Below, one piece after another: positions 10,431 through 20,740 of a DNA stretch of 64,000 nucleotides (within the stretch, counting starts at the first letter, position 1; the number at the start of each line of letters is the position of its first letter). The DNA lies in assembly GCF_015706575.1 (NCBI RefSeq), contig NW_024037074.1, positions 3,968,001 to 4,032,000 of the forward strand, given 5' to 3'. A model generated the notes under the pieces. That model was not told the origin of the DNA, ran no database searches, and saw only the letters and a list, made by a program, of their open reading frames with translations. The position numbers and the translations under genes are program-made. The stretch comes from Patiria miniata (taxonomy: Eukaryota > Echinodermata > Asteroidea > Valvatida > Asterinidae).

Positions 10431-11361
10431 CCGCCCTGAATCAGAACGTGATCAGACGGCGCTCTGATCCGAGTGGCAGGCATTTTGCAAGCGAATCTTT
10501 TTATGCTCAAAATGTTTATGCCCCGGTGAAGTAATACGGTAACCGTTATACATTTTGTTCTTGTTGGGATATCAGACGGAAGTCGGCGATCAACATGAAA
10601 TCTTTCGGCGGCGCTGGTCAAGCGGGAAATTGAAGTTCTATCCCCGGCATGTCAGGGAATTGTCTTTTCCGTTTTCACGAGCCGCGGATTTTATTTTCCC
10701 CCTCTAGGCTATTTGGATACCGCCGCCGCTTTTGCACAGGTTTTCCCCGATGATATTAATATGTGCCGTCGGTGTTCACTTCATGAAGCCCTGTGCCATG
10801 TTGTAAAAACTAAAATTCGGATGTGTTTGAGGGTTGTTCTGGCAATAAGTTAAAGGCGTTTAGGATTTAAAGTTCAAAGTTATTTAAGTTTCTTAAATTA
10901 TATATTGGATGTTACCCCCTACATGACGTAGTGTTATAAACAATGTATACTCAGTGTTGTCGGGAGGCTTGCCTTAAACTGTCACCTAACCCAAGTTTGG
11001 CTTATCCTTTCTCCACGAAATATGATATTATTTACTGGTTGGACCACGAGGAATCGATGTAGATGGTTTGCGACACTAAAATGTCTTGTCCTTGGGGTCG
11101 TTTTAACAATAGGAAGAAAGTCCATTCAGATACGTATGAAATTATTGTGTACATCTCGCACTAACGGCGCGAGAGCAATCTTCCCTACACAAAAAGGCCA
11201 TTAAATTCAATTTTCTGTCAGCAGATATTTTCTAACACTCTGGATGGTTTTCGGTGGACACTTAATTTAAAAGGTCCAGGAATTTAATTGTTGGCATCTC
11301 GTTCGGTTGCAGCAATCAAAGAAACTCTCTTCGGTTTGAATTGAAATTACATTTTATATTA
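10431..11361. other. Intergenic, no gene recognised
   Basis: Partly CpG-rich (about 10,430-10,740), then AT-rich. Short ORFs such as 10,358-10,621 minus overlap the family A repeat and are not supported. Confidence 0.45.
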
Positions 11362-11856
11362 TGTTTTATTTCTTTCTTTCTTTCTCGTAATGAAACCAAG
11401 GATTCCTCAAAAGTGCCCTAGGCACTGTGGCTCGAAAGCCTGAAGAAACCTGTAGAGAGAAGGCAATGAGAAGAAACCACAGTTTCAGAGGTGGGAGGAA
11501 AACCCCAAAGAATATTCTTGGTGAAACCCATGGAATCAGACACACTCTAACAAAATTGTGTTTAGCAATTAAACACAATCTTGCTATCACTGTCATGTTT
11601 AGAAGCTAAACATTACGTGTCTGATTTCTAAACATCAATGTTCAATGGCTAAAACACTATCCATCCTTACTCTAAACACGTTTAATATTTAAACATGTTT
11701 ACAAACTGATAGCAAGAAGTATTTAGAAAAGTGTTTAATTGCTTAACATAGTTTTTGCAGTCTAGGGACTGAAAACCCAATTCACATGGTCCAGACAGGA
11801 ACCGAACCCAGGCCATATCGGTGGACGGCGAAGACAGTAACCACTGCGCCAACCTG
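11362..11856 (-). mobile_element. tRNA-derived SINE, family 1, copy 1 (interrupted)
   Basis: Read on the minus strand: a pol III A box TGGCGCAGTGG near 11,850 and a B-box-like GGTTCGGTTCC near 11,800, then the family body (GGGTTTTCAGTCCC, CTACAGGTTTCTTC, GAGCCACAGTGCC), ending in an (AAAG)n-type tail at 11,362-11,387. A foreign hairpin (11,541-11,762) splits the body. Other copies lie at 20,483-20,740 (plus) and 40,147-40,323 (minus). Confidence 0.8.
11541..11762. mobile_element. MITE nested inside the SINE
   Basis: The SINE sequence stops after GGAATCAGA and resumes at TAGGGACTGAAAACCC, where the copy at 20.5 kb is continuous. The insert has related inverted ends. ACTCTAACAAAATTGTGTTT at the left pairs with a right end reading ACTGCAAAAACTATG on the minus strand, both followed by AGCAATTAAACAC. 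Several small internal palindromes (TTTAGAAGCTAAA-like) are present. The left end ACACTCTAA resembles CACACTCTAAAAA at about 21,560. Confidence 0.7.
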
Positions 11857-13800
11857 TTGACTCCAATGATAGGCCTATGCTTCGTATATAGGTTTCAATT
11901 TTCTACAACGCCGTGTATAGAGAGTTACATGTTTCAGACGACAACAGCTGAAGTTACTGGCAGCTTGAATTCGACTGGGGAAAATGATTCAAGACCAAAA
12001 ATGATAAAGCAGGTGAAATCGTGAACTCTATTAAGAGTTCGGTGCTTGGTCTAATGCAAAATGTGAATGGCAAATCATGGGCAAAACCTTTCACTGACGT
12101 GTGAAGCATTACTCATTGTTAATCAGCCACTTAATTAATAAAGTGACTTCAATATGTGTTGAAAATGGCTGGGATAAAAATATGAAACAAAATGAAAGAT
12201 TCGGAGAAAAAATATCGAAACGAACGTCAGAGATGTGAGGAAATTGACAAATTAATCACGAGAGAACTTCTTATGCACTGTAGACAATTTATTTCTTTTT
12301 CTTGGGAGGAGGGTGGGTTTCAAACTAGCCGTAGACAGATCTTTTGTTATCTATTTGTATTAAAATTAAATATTTTACCCGTGATATATCAATGCGTAAA
12401 GCAAACTTGAACATCAAGTGTATTTTTTTCTTTTTCTCAAGGATACCCCAGGACATCGAAGCAATTAGGATTCGGTTACCGAATCGGTCATTACCTGATG
12501 CACGGTAGGCCTATCTTATCACAGGAAATGACCATACTTCCAAGGACTGGATACATCAAGTCCCGAAGGCAAGGTATATTCCTACACCTGTTTCAATTTG
12601 TCCCGGGCCAAAACTATCAGTTTTCTCTCCAATTTGCTTTCCTTCTGCATCATCAGTCACTGGGTAACGGAAGTCCGCACAGAACGGTTCACCATCAACT
12701 CCCGTCTCCTTTCAATTAAGAGGAATATTTGGCAATTTGAAATCAAGACCGCATGCCAACCGTAAAATACACAAACAGGTTGTAAGTGAAGATTAATCGG
12801 CAGGGCTGCAGTTTGGGTTCTGGCCCGTGTCGAGTTTCCTCCCCGAACCCTTTCCACCTCTCGTCTCACCCTCTCCGCTAACTGAAAATTCCTATTCTAC
12901 ATCATCCCCAATCTAACTTAGCGACGGCGGGGCATGCTAGCCGTGGCGTCAGCGCACGCGAGGCCGGCCTGAGTTCACCGACGTTACGCCCGCGGATGCA
13001 TATTCATGACCGTACTCCGCGGAGTCCGCGGGTCGTTTTCGTTTAATCTCGCCGGAGCCTCCGGACGGATTTCTCTGTCTCCACGCCCCCGTTTCCCCCT
13101 TATATTTGTCTCGACGGAATTAAGCCTACACCGGGTTGATTGCTGAATTAAACGGCTTGATCCGCTCATAGGAACTACCTAAAAACAATGACTCCCAACC
13201 CACAAAAGAATATTGAAAGCCGCGGCGTTTTTTTCTTATTTTTCCGAGAACGTAAGGGGAATTTATCCAAGGAAGCGTAATTTCTCTGGCGGCGCCCGAC
13301 CGACAGACAACAAGCTTCGCAGGAGAAATGTACAGGCACAGGAATGGAAAGTGTTGCTAGGGCTATACTGATAACCTGAACTCCGGATGGCGTTCCATAG
13401 GTCAACCATTCAACAAGTATTGAAAAAGGTTTTGCTTTAACAATAAAATACCTGCTGATTTATGGAGCTCCAAAAGTGGACAACCCATTTTTTTCTCATT
13501 TTTTTGAAATTGCGCAAAACGCTTTCAAAATGTCAATTCTCTTTAAATTTGGATTTAACTTTGACGACTCAAAATCCCACTGGCTAAAAAACTGGGTTGA
13601 ACGTATGGAAGAAATCAAAATCTCCATAGCTGACTGGTAACACTCATTGAACACGTTCAGGCGTTTATAATGATCATGAAAACAAACGGTGTTGAAGAAG
13701 ATGAAGGCGCTAGTGCCCACTACAAGTTATCCAGGTAGGTGTTTGTCCGTCATCTTCACTTAATTTGTTTACTTCAGCAAATCTTGAACTGTATTCTGTT
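11857..13800. other. Intergenic; CpG-rich block at about 12,900-13,100
   Basis: Mostly unremarkable. The block at about 12,900-13,100 is markedly GC- and CpG-rich, holds the palindrome CTCCGCGGAG, and is not a visible repeat. It is a weak candidate for regulatory DNA. No coding gene recognised. Confidence 0.4.
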
Positions 13801-13886
13801 CAATCAACCTGTTTCATTGTTTAGCCTAATCAACCAGTAACACCAATCAACCTGTTTTATTTTTCAGCCTGATTAACCAGTAACAC
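13801..13886 (+). repeat. Two-copy tandem duplication, 43-base period
   Basis: CAATCAACCTGTTT...AACCAGTAACAC at 13,801-13,843 is repeated directly at 13,844-13,886 with a few substitutions. Confidence 0.85.
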
Positions 13887-14785
13887 AAACAAAACAAAAT
13901 CAAAGGGAAGACGTTTTCATTTCCAAAGATACTTTGTTTTACGCCTTTCCGCCAAATGTCGCAATAAAATTAAGATTGAAGTCGGTAAATTCGACTGACA
14001 AAATTCAGGTAGGCCGGGTTTCCGTGAAAACATTGTTATGGCCTAACGTACCACGAGGTCTGGTATACGACTTACAATTATTTTCTCGACAACCGCGCCT
14101 GAGTGTCATTCTAGCCCCCACCGAAATTACACGATTTTTTGCACTTGCTTAATTATAGTGTCAAGCGTAAGTAGAATGAATGATGAGCCCCGTGTCTTTT
14201 TCAGTTTGCAATCTGGAACACAGTCCTCGAGTTCATTCGCTTTTTTTCCCCTCCCTTTTTCCAATGCCATCTGTCACCTTCTCAATCACCTACCAAATGA
14301 ACATCGACGCGTTGGCGCGCACGGCATCAGATATGACCTGTCCGAAATAACATTGGGACTAGGGTGATAATCTGCTGAAAGTATGAGTTGTGACAGCGAA
14401 CGACATGACAAATTCACCCGGTAACATCGACCAGGAGTTGCCGGGCAGAAAAGAGGCACGGGCGCATATGGGAAGAGTTTACCCGTCCGGACAACATCTC
14501 CGTGTTGATTAGCGGCACGCTACGTCACCTTGTGCGCTCCAGTTACGGGACAGCATCGCGACATCTTACGGGTTAAATGTCTCCTAACGTGATTGCGCCC
14601 GGCGATGGACACATCAGATGCTGTTAATTACCTACGGAGCTGATGGAGTCCAGGTTTCACCATAACTGACTGTGAGGTAGCTAACACTGTCCTCCCGAAG
14701 GGTCACATTAGGTGTACTAGATTTTTATTTTAATATTTTTACCTTTTCCCCCCATAGCTATGGAATTGGTATGTTGATCTGTTAC
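13887..14785. other. Intergenic; non-repeat GC-rich stretch
   Basis: About 14,280-14,650 is comparatively GC-rich and contains homeodomain-type TTAATTA near the end. I see no ORF of note and no match elsewhere in the window. Confidence 0.35.
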
Positions 14786-14787
14786 AC

Positions 14788-15092
14788 GGTACCCTCTGGA
14801 GATATGTGCACAATAGGGATTGTATATGTCTCTACAGGGGAATTTCTATAGGTGAATACGTCTCCACAAGGTTATCACGAAATAGATATATATATTTTAC
14901 TCAAAAAGTAGAATTCTCAAGGTGTGTTGAGCCGTCGCAAATTGAAGTATTTTATGTGAGGGATATTACGTCAAAATTTCAGTCCAGGAAATTCATTCTG
15001 ATTAAAATAGGAGCATTTTGAAAGTACACTTTCAAACTCGAAAACTTTAGTACACGAGAACAAAGAAATGACTCCACAAGGATACAAATTTC
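14788..15092 (+). mobile_element. Repeat family A, copy 2
   Basis: Collinear with copies at 10.1 and 17.7 kb. It starts at CCCTCTGGAGA and ends at CTCCACAAGGATACAAATTT, the inverse of the block that opens copy 1. This shows the element has terminal inverted repeats. It has no coding capacity. Confidence 0.8.
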
Positions 15093-15149
15093 AGTACAGA
15101 TGGCTGGGGATGTGTAAGGCGTGAGTGACTGTTTTACCAAAGAGCGAGG

Positions 15150-15400
15150 ACCTGGGCCAATTTTATAGAGCTGATAAGCACAAAAACTATGCTTAGCACA
15201 CAAAACTCTGGCTTAGTAAAAGCAGGTTACAAGCCACACTCCATGTGATTGTCATGCTAAGCAAACAACAGCTGAGTACCAATCACAAGCAATATACATC
15301 AGATAGAAATTTGGTTGGTAATCCTGTTTTTGCTGAGGAAGACTTTTCATGGTGAGCAAATTTCTGTGCTTAGTAGGTACATGAAATCGACCCCTGCTCT
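15150..15400. mobile_element. Hairpin MITE family C, diverged copy
   Basis: Matches 55,897-56,142 along its length: GCCAATTTTATAGAGCTG, AAGCACAAAAACT, GCTTAGCACA, CTCCATGTGATT, CATGCTAAGCAAACAACAGC, AGCAATATACATCA. The ends are inverted, closing with ACATGAAATCGACCCCT. More decayed than the 56-kb copy. Confidence 0.75.
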
Positions 15401-17074
15401 ATGGTTTTACAAAGAACAAGCAATCATTGTGATGCGTGATTTAGTACGGACTCTCTGTGTGTGCTACGTGTATGACTTGACTTATGTCATTTTTGGTATA
15501 TTTTGCTGTGTGTCGAGATGGGCACTAAAAACCGGTTTCTCTTTTCCCCTGACTTTTGGTAATACTGGTTGCGAAAAAAGGAAGAAAAACATATGTGACT
15601 GTAAGGAGGCCCACATCTAACGGTTACTCCTAAACTTACTTTTGAGATAAACATCTATGAAATATGTATGGTAAGTTTCAGTTGTCGAATTCATTGGCGT
15701 AGATATCGATTGCGTGGGTAGGAGAAAAATTTCATTTCCCCACTTTTCAACGTATATCCTGGTGGAGTTCGGGCCAGAGGATCACCCTCGATGATGTAGT
15801 AAGCGGACCCTATGACCTGCACCTATGATCATGATGACACGGAAAATTGCTCTTCAAATCAAGCAGCAAATTGTGTGGATGGCGCCTTAATTAGTGGGAC
15901 ACGTATGACAATTACTGCGTCCAAATAACTTGGCTATGCACTACGACCGACATGCAGTAACACGGCATGTTTATGTGAAGTGGCTTCAGCGAATTCCATT
16001 ATACACGTGTGTAAACTGCAAGCCGTGGCAAGCAATTTGGACTCGGCTTCAGCACGAGTTTCTATCATGAACAGCGCCATCTAGAGCTAATCAATGTCTC
16101 CTCATCCCGCGCTTTCGCCAACCTCTGGTGAATAATTTCAGTACTTTTGGCATCCTCACCCACCATGTCTTTGGCACAGACCTAGCTGCTCTTGCGTCAT
16201 GTTGTGAGTATTTCTAAGACAGATTTGGTGCGACATCAAGCAACCCTTCCCTATAGTTCAAAGCTGTTTTCCCCTCAGTCAATTACAATGGCCGCTAGTG
16301 GGAGCCGAGGATGTTTGCTTAGCATTTCGCAGAAGAAAAAAACAACCCAGCTCTTTGCTGAAATGCCATGCTGATTTTATCGCTTCAGTGATGTTTCAGC
16401 ACTCCGAGTCCTTACTCTTTACAAATGAAAAAAAAATGTTTGGTTTGTTTTGTTAAAAAAGGTTCTGCTACTGTAACTGAACATACCATTTCAAAATGTC
16501 GTTACACCATAATGACCTAAAGTTTCAATATTCTCGATGCGTACAAACAGCTGAGTCTTGACAGGTCATGATCGATCCTTGGCACGGAAAATATCAATAT
16601 TTTTCCTGATGGTAAATTGTAACTACCCCCAGTGGCTATAAATCACCATCTTGAAGGTTTTAATCAACCACATCTTGCAATTCCCTTTAGTAAAGTGCAG
16701 TTATAATATAACTCATGATATCATATTTTTTTTGGTGGTGCACTGTCTGGTTCAGATTTACTGCTCGAGGCCACATGTGGCGACCACGCAGATGGGGTTT
16801 TTATCAATGTTACCTATTCGAGGGATGTCCTTAATTTTATTATTTTATTCGAGGGATGTCCTTAATAATATTTTATTTTAGAGCAAGGACACCGAAAAGT
16901 CGGTACGTCGTGCTTGATTGTCAGAACGTCTTGAAATTGTCGAATGTTGATTTATTATAAAGCTAGCTAAGATGTGTTGTTGTTGCATAAATCCCAAGGC
17001 CTCGGTAGTCTTCGTGTATGGGACACGACAAAATTATACTGAGAGTCCGAACGATAGGAACAAAGGAAGGGTAA
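15401..17074. other. Intergenic; short duplication at 16,815-16,866
   Basis: A 21-base block beginning TATTCGAGGGATGTCCTTAA lies at 16,815-16,835 and again at 16,846-16,866. A CTCF-like core (minus strand CTAGATGGCGCTG) lies at 16,074-16,086; the surrounding ATCATGAACAGCGCC recurs near 26,848. No gene seen. Confidence 0.45.
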
Positions 17075-17695
17075 AGTCCATCAGCCGATTTCACGAAACT
17101 TTAGTTTACGCAATGGCATAAGTCCACTTGCGCCACAATTTATAGCGCAAGTTGCGCAACATTTCACAAGGCGCAATATTTCAGTTATGACAATTTCAAG
17201 AAAGTTTCATAGTGCGCATAGTCCGGGACTTGCGCAACAAAATTATGGCGTAACTTGTGCAATCATTTAGGTGGCGTAAGTTGTGGCGTAAAGCGACTGC
17301 AAATGACCTATTTTTACCAGCAATTAATGGTGATCGTCGTAAAGTCTGTTATTGCATGACTTACCAAAGCTGATACAAGACACAGCTTTGTGTTTGAAGT
17401 AAAAGAATCGCTATTTTACTGGTGACGGAGTGCTGCATGATTCTGAAGAAATAATAATTATTTTAAAATTGGCGGGGGGAGGTGATTCCACCACTGTTTC
17501 ATGAACGAACAAACTCATAAACAAACAGCCGTCGTAAATGCTGTTATTATCCTCGTCCACGATGTTTAGATTATTTAAAAAGTTGCGCAGCTACGCCAAG
17601 TTTCGTGAAATCAATTGCAAGTTTATTGTTGCGTAGGTAATACGCATGGCGTAAGTAACGCACCGTTTTGTGAAATCAGTGGCAAGTCCTCGGTG
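17075..17695. mobile_element. Large-TIR non-autonomous DNA element
   Basis: GATTTCACGAAAC with GTTTACGCAATGGC near the left end faces minus-strand GATTTCACAAAACGG with TTACGCCATGCG near the right end, about 600 bases apart. Variants of the motif (TTGCGCAAC, GGCGTAAGTT, TTTCGTGAAATCAATTGC) recur inside. No coding capacity. Confidence 0.6.
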
Positions 17696-17727
17696 CTAGG
17701 GTAAAACCAGTGTGTGTTCGTGATTTG

Positions 17728-17985
17728 ATACACCGTGCCCTCTGGAGACATGCAAACAATAGGGAACAAAAGATTGTATACGTCTCTATAGGGCAATTTC
17801 TATAGATGAATAGTCTCCACAATGTTTTCACGAAATAGATATATTGATTTTACTCAAAAACTAGGAATTTCCAAGGTATGTTGATCGGTCACAAATGGAA
17901 GAGTTTTAGAAAAGGGATATTAAGTACGAATTGCAGCCAATGAAATTAATTCTGGTTAAAATAAGAGCATTTTGAAACTGTAGAA
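17728..17985 (+). mobile_element. Repeat family A, copy 3 (3'-truncated)
   Basis: Follows the other family A copies from CCCTCTGGAGACATG to AATAAGAGCATTTTGAAACT, then leaves the alignment before the terminal inverted repeat. Confidence 0.75.
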
Positions 17986-20150
17986 AATATTCTGCCATCG
18001 GCTTGCCTCTGTAGGTTCTGTAGGGTTCGAGTCACATTGCGTGAGCGCTGTTAATAAAACTGTGTTTGCATTCAAGGAAGAAATAATTTGTTTTAATAGA
18101 AAATAAGTCAATTAACATCATCTCTTTTTTCAAAAGGGTGAGCTTAATATACAGATTAATAACGATAACATTTCTGGTACATTTTATTCTGCTGCAATTT
18201 GACGTGACAGCGCTTCTGGATCAGAATGAGTGGTGCAATTCCAATGTTGTTTTATTAAGCATGAAATGTTATTCAGCTGTTCTCAACAGGCGCGCTTTTC
18301 CAATCCGAGTCTCGGCCTTTAACACCGTAAACAGACATTTCACCATCACCTCTTTTTTTGTACCATGCATGTTTATAGAACTACACCAATCTTTATGCTT
18401 TTGGTTTTTCTTTTAACATCAACTCATTGTCCGGTATTCAGCTGTTTATTTCTTGATTGTCAACGCAGCTGTTGTGTTGAAATTTGTTGGGCAAGGTGGA
18501 CGACGTCCACACTCCGCCGACAGATATAGCAGAACCGGTTTCAGATGACGCTGCCACTTTGACACGGTCGATGGTTTTAATCTGGCGGGGGAAAAGATTT
18601 GAAAGCGTCAGAACTACGCCACATGGCTCAAAATTTTCAAGGTTGTAAATATTTTTTTTTTCTGGCATGCAGTCTGAAAAAAATCGGAGTCCAATAAGGG
18701 ATCGGGAAGCATTTCAATCATGACCAAACATATGGCTTAATTCTTCATTTTTTTTTTTTTTTAATTTCATCAGCCCCCCAGAAAAAAAACTCCTCAACTG
18801 AGAACAGCTTGGACTATTCGACATGCATTCCTGCGGCTAGTCTGTACGGGGATATACAAATAGAACATGGTTTGAGTTTGACCTTTCCTAATCTCTAAGT
18901 GTATAGGCTACTGTGAAGTTTTAGAGCCGACTAGGATAGAATTTCTAGAATAATCCGCAACTAGCTGAGCTAAATGGGAATCGGTCTATTGGGGACATAT
19001 TACATGGGTTGGAATATTTGCTTCATAGCAACCATGATGTGTTTAAGACCTTGTAATTGTTTGATATTAAATCACTTCAATTGGTTTATCCATCACGCAT
19101 TGTATTATTTTCAGGGGTGAGGCACTGAAGCGAGTGGTGCAGATGAGCCAAGTGCAAAGGTACGGCGTTGCGACTAGGGATGATACGACAAGGCGATGAT
19201 AGCTGATCGGTCTCCTGTGGGTTAGAAAGTGAATGATGACCCGTCCGTCAGGGTACAAAAAGCGCAAATACCCAGGAGAGTCTTGCAAGATGCTCTGGCA
19301 GGCAGCACCAAATTCAGACCTTCAGTATGTGTGGAATGTGGGCAAGCCTCAATGATTCTTACTCGCGGGAAAAGAAATTCCCGTTCAGTCTCGTCAATCA
19401 AGTTCAATATCGTGGCCGCATGGACCTCTTGCGTAGGACTGAACATAATTTGGGCAATCTTGCAAACTTAAGATTCAACTTCTACATATGAGGTTGCGAT
19501 TTGTCCTAGATTAAGAAACTATGTCCTTCGGAATTAAGGAAATTGATTTACCCCTCCCGCTACAATAGAGTGAATAAGATACATGAGTGGGCAGAAATGG
19601 TCAAATGCACAAGATTTAAAATCCTATATCAAAATGCTCAAATCCCATACACGTTTTCATCCAGTCAACGCAAAAAGCCCCTAAAACATTAATATAATAG
19701 TCAGTATTAATAAATTATAATAAAAGAAATTAATAATAATAATAATAATACAAATCTAGAACACTGTATTACAATACATCTCACCCACATTAGCAAAGAG
19801 AGCAGACAGATTTACGCTTCTGAGTAATGGACTTTTCATATACCGGGAAATGTTTGGTATTTTGAAAGAGATCAGTTTCAGAGACAGCATATTTTTTAAC
19901 ATCCTTCATAATGCAGACGCAAAAAAAAATAATAGTAACAAAAGAAGAACACATAGCAGTTCCATAGAGCAGTGATATATAGGCCTACACACAAAAATAC
20001 TTCGACCACATGGTGAGAAATAAAGTGTTAAAAACCAAACCATTATGACGAACGACCAGAATTAAAGCTGAGTGAATATGCTTTGTCGACATCAAAGAAT
20101 GACTTGCTTTACTGAGAAATATCGCACAACAGACCGTGCTATAAGGATGG
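17986..20150. other. Intergenic, AT-rich, no gene seen
   Basis: Holds poly-T near 18,748-18,762 and an (AAT)n stretch near 19,728-19,749. Small ORFs on both strands (18,138-18,416; 19,222-19,471) have no recognisable domains. Confidence 0.5.
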
Positions 20151-20156
20151 TAAGGT

Positions 20157-20360
20157 AAAGTCTGTCACGAGCCAATTTGGCTCGTCAGGAAGGCATTTAT
20201 CTCCGGTTTCAAACTACTGAAAATATTTCTACTCCCCCTAGATGGGATGCTAGTCCATCGCAGGTTACTCCCCAGCTAATGCCCGTACCCATTTGTACTC
20301 CTGGGTGGAGAGAGGCAAGTGGGGATGAAGTGGCTTGCACAAGGACACAACATAACGGCA
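20157..20360 (+). repeat. SINE-like repeat family 3, copy 1
   Basis: Shares blocks with the reverse complement of 24,870-25,060: TTTATCTCCGG, ATATTTCTACTCCCC, ATCGCAGGTTAC, CCCATTT-TACTCC-GGGTGGAGAGAGGCAAG. No tRNA-like promoter is visible in this part, so it may be a SINE tail or a MITE piece. Confidence 0.6.
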
Positions 20361-20482
20361 AACATCTGCATTCGAAGAAAGACTGCGAAGACTATTATTT
20401 TCAACCAATCCTTTTTTTGTGCATAGTAATTGCCGATTAATATCGGAGTGATTGAAATGGGTTTTTTGAAACGCGTGTCGCA

Positions 20483-20740
20483 GGTTGGCGTAGCTGTACT
20501 TCCGTCGCCTTCCAAGTCTGTGACCCGGGTTGGAATCCCACCTGGGCCAATATGTGGATTGGGTTTTCAGTCCCTGCCTGATTCCGTGGGTTTTCCCCAT
20601 AATGTTCTTCTGGGCTTTTCCTTCCACCTCCAAAACTAACTTCTTCTCATTGTCTCCTCTCTACAGGTTTCTTCGGGCGAGCGAGCTACAGTGCCTATAG
20701 GGACGCTTGGTTTTATTACCAGAAATGATTAATGATTAAA
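20483..20740 (+). mobile_element. tRNA-derived SINE, family 1, copy 2 (uninterrupted)
   Basis: It opens with an A-box-like TTGGCGTAGCTGT and a degenerate B box GGGTTGGAATCCC. The body follows (GGGTTTTCAGTCCC, CCGTGGGTTTTCC, CTACAGGTTTCTTC, GAGCTACAGTGCCTA), then a simple AT-rich tail (ATGATTAATGATTAAAAC). This copy shows the uninserted state of the element broken at 11.5 kb. Confidence 0.8.
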
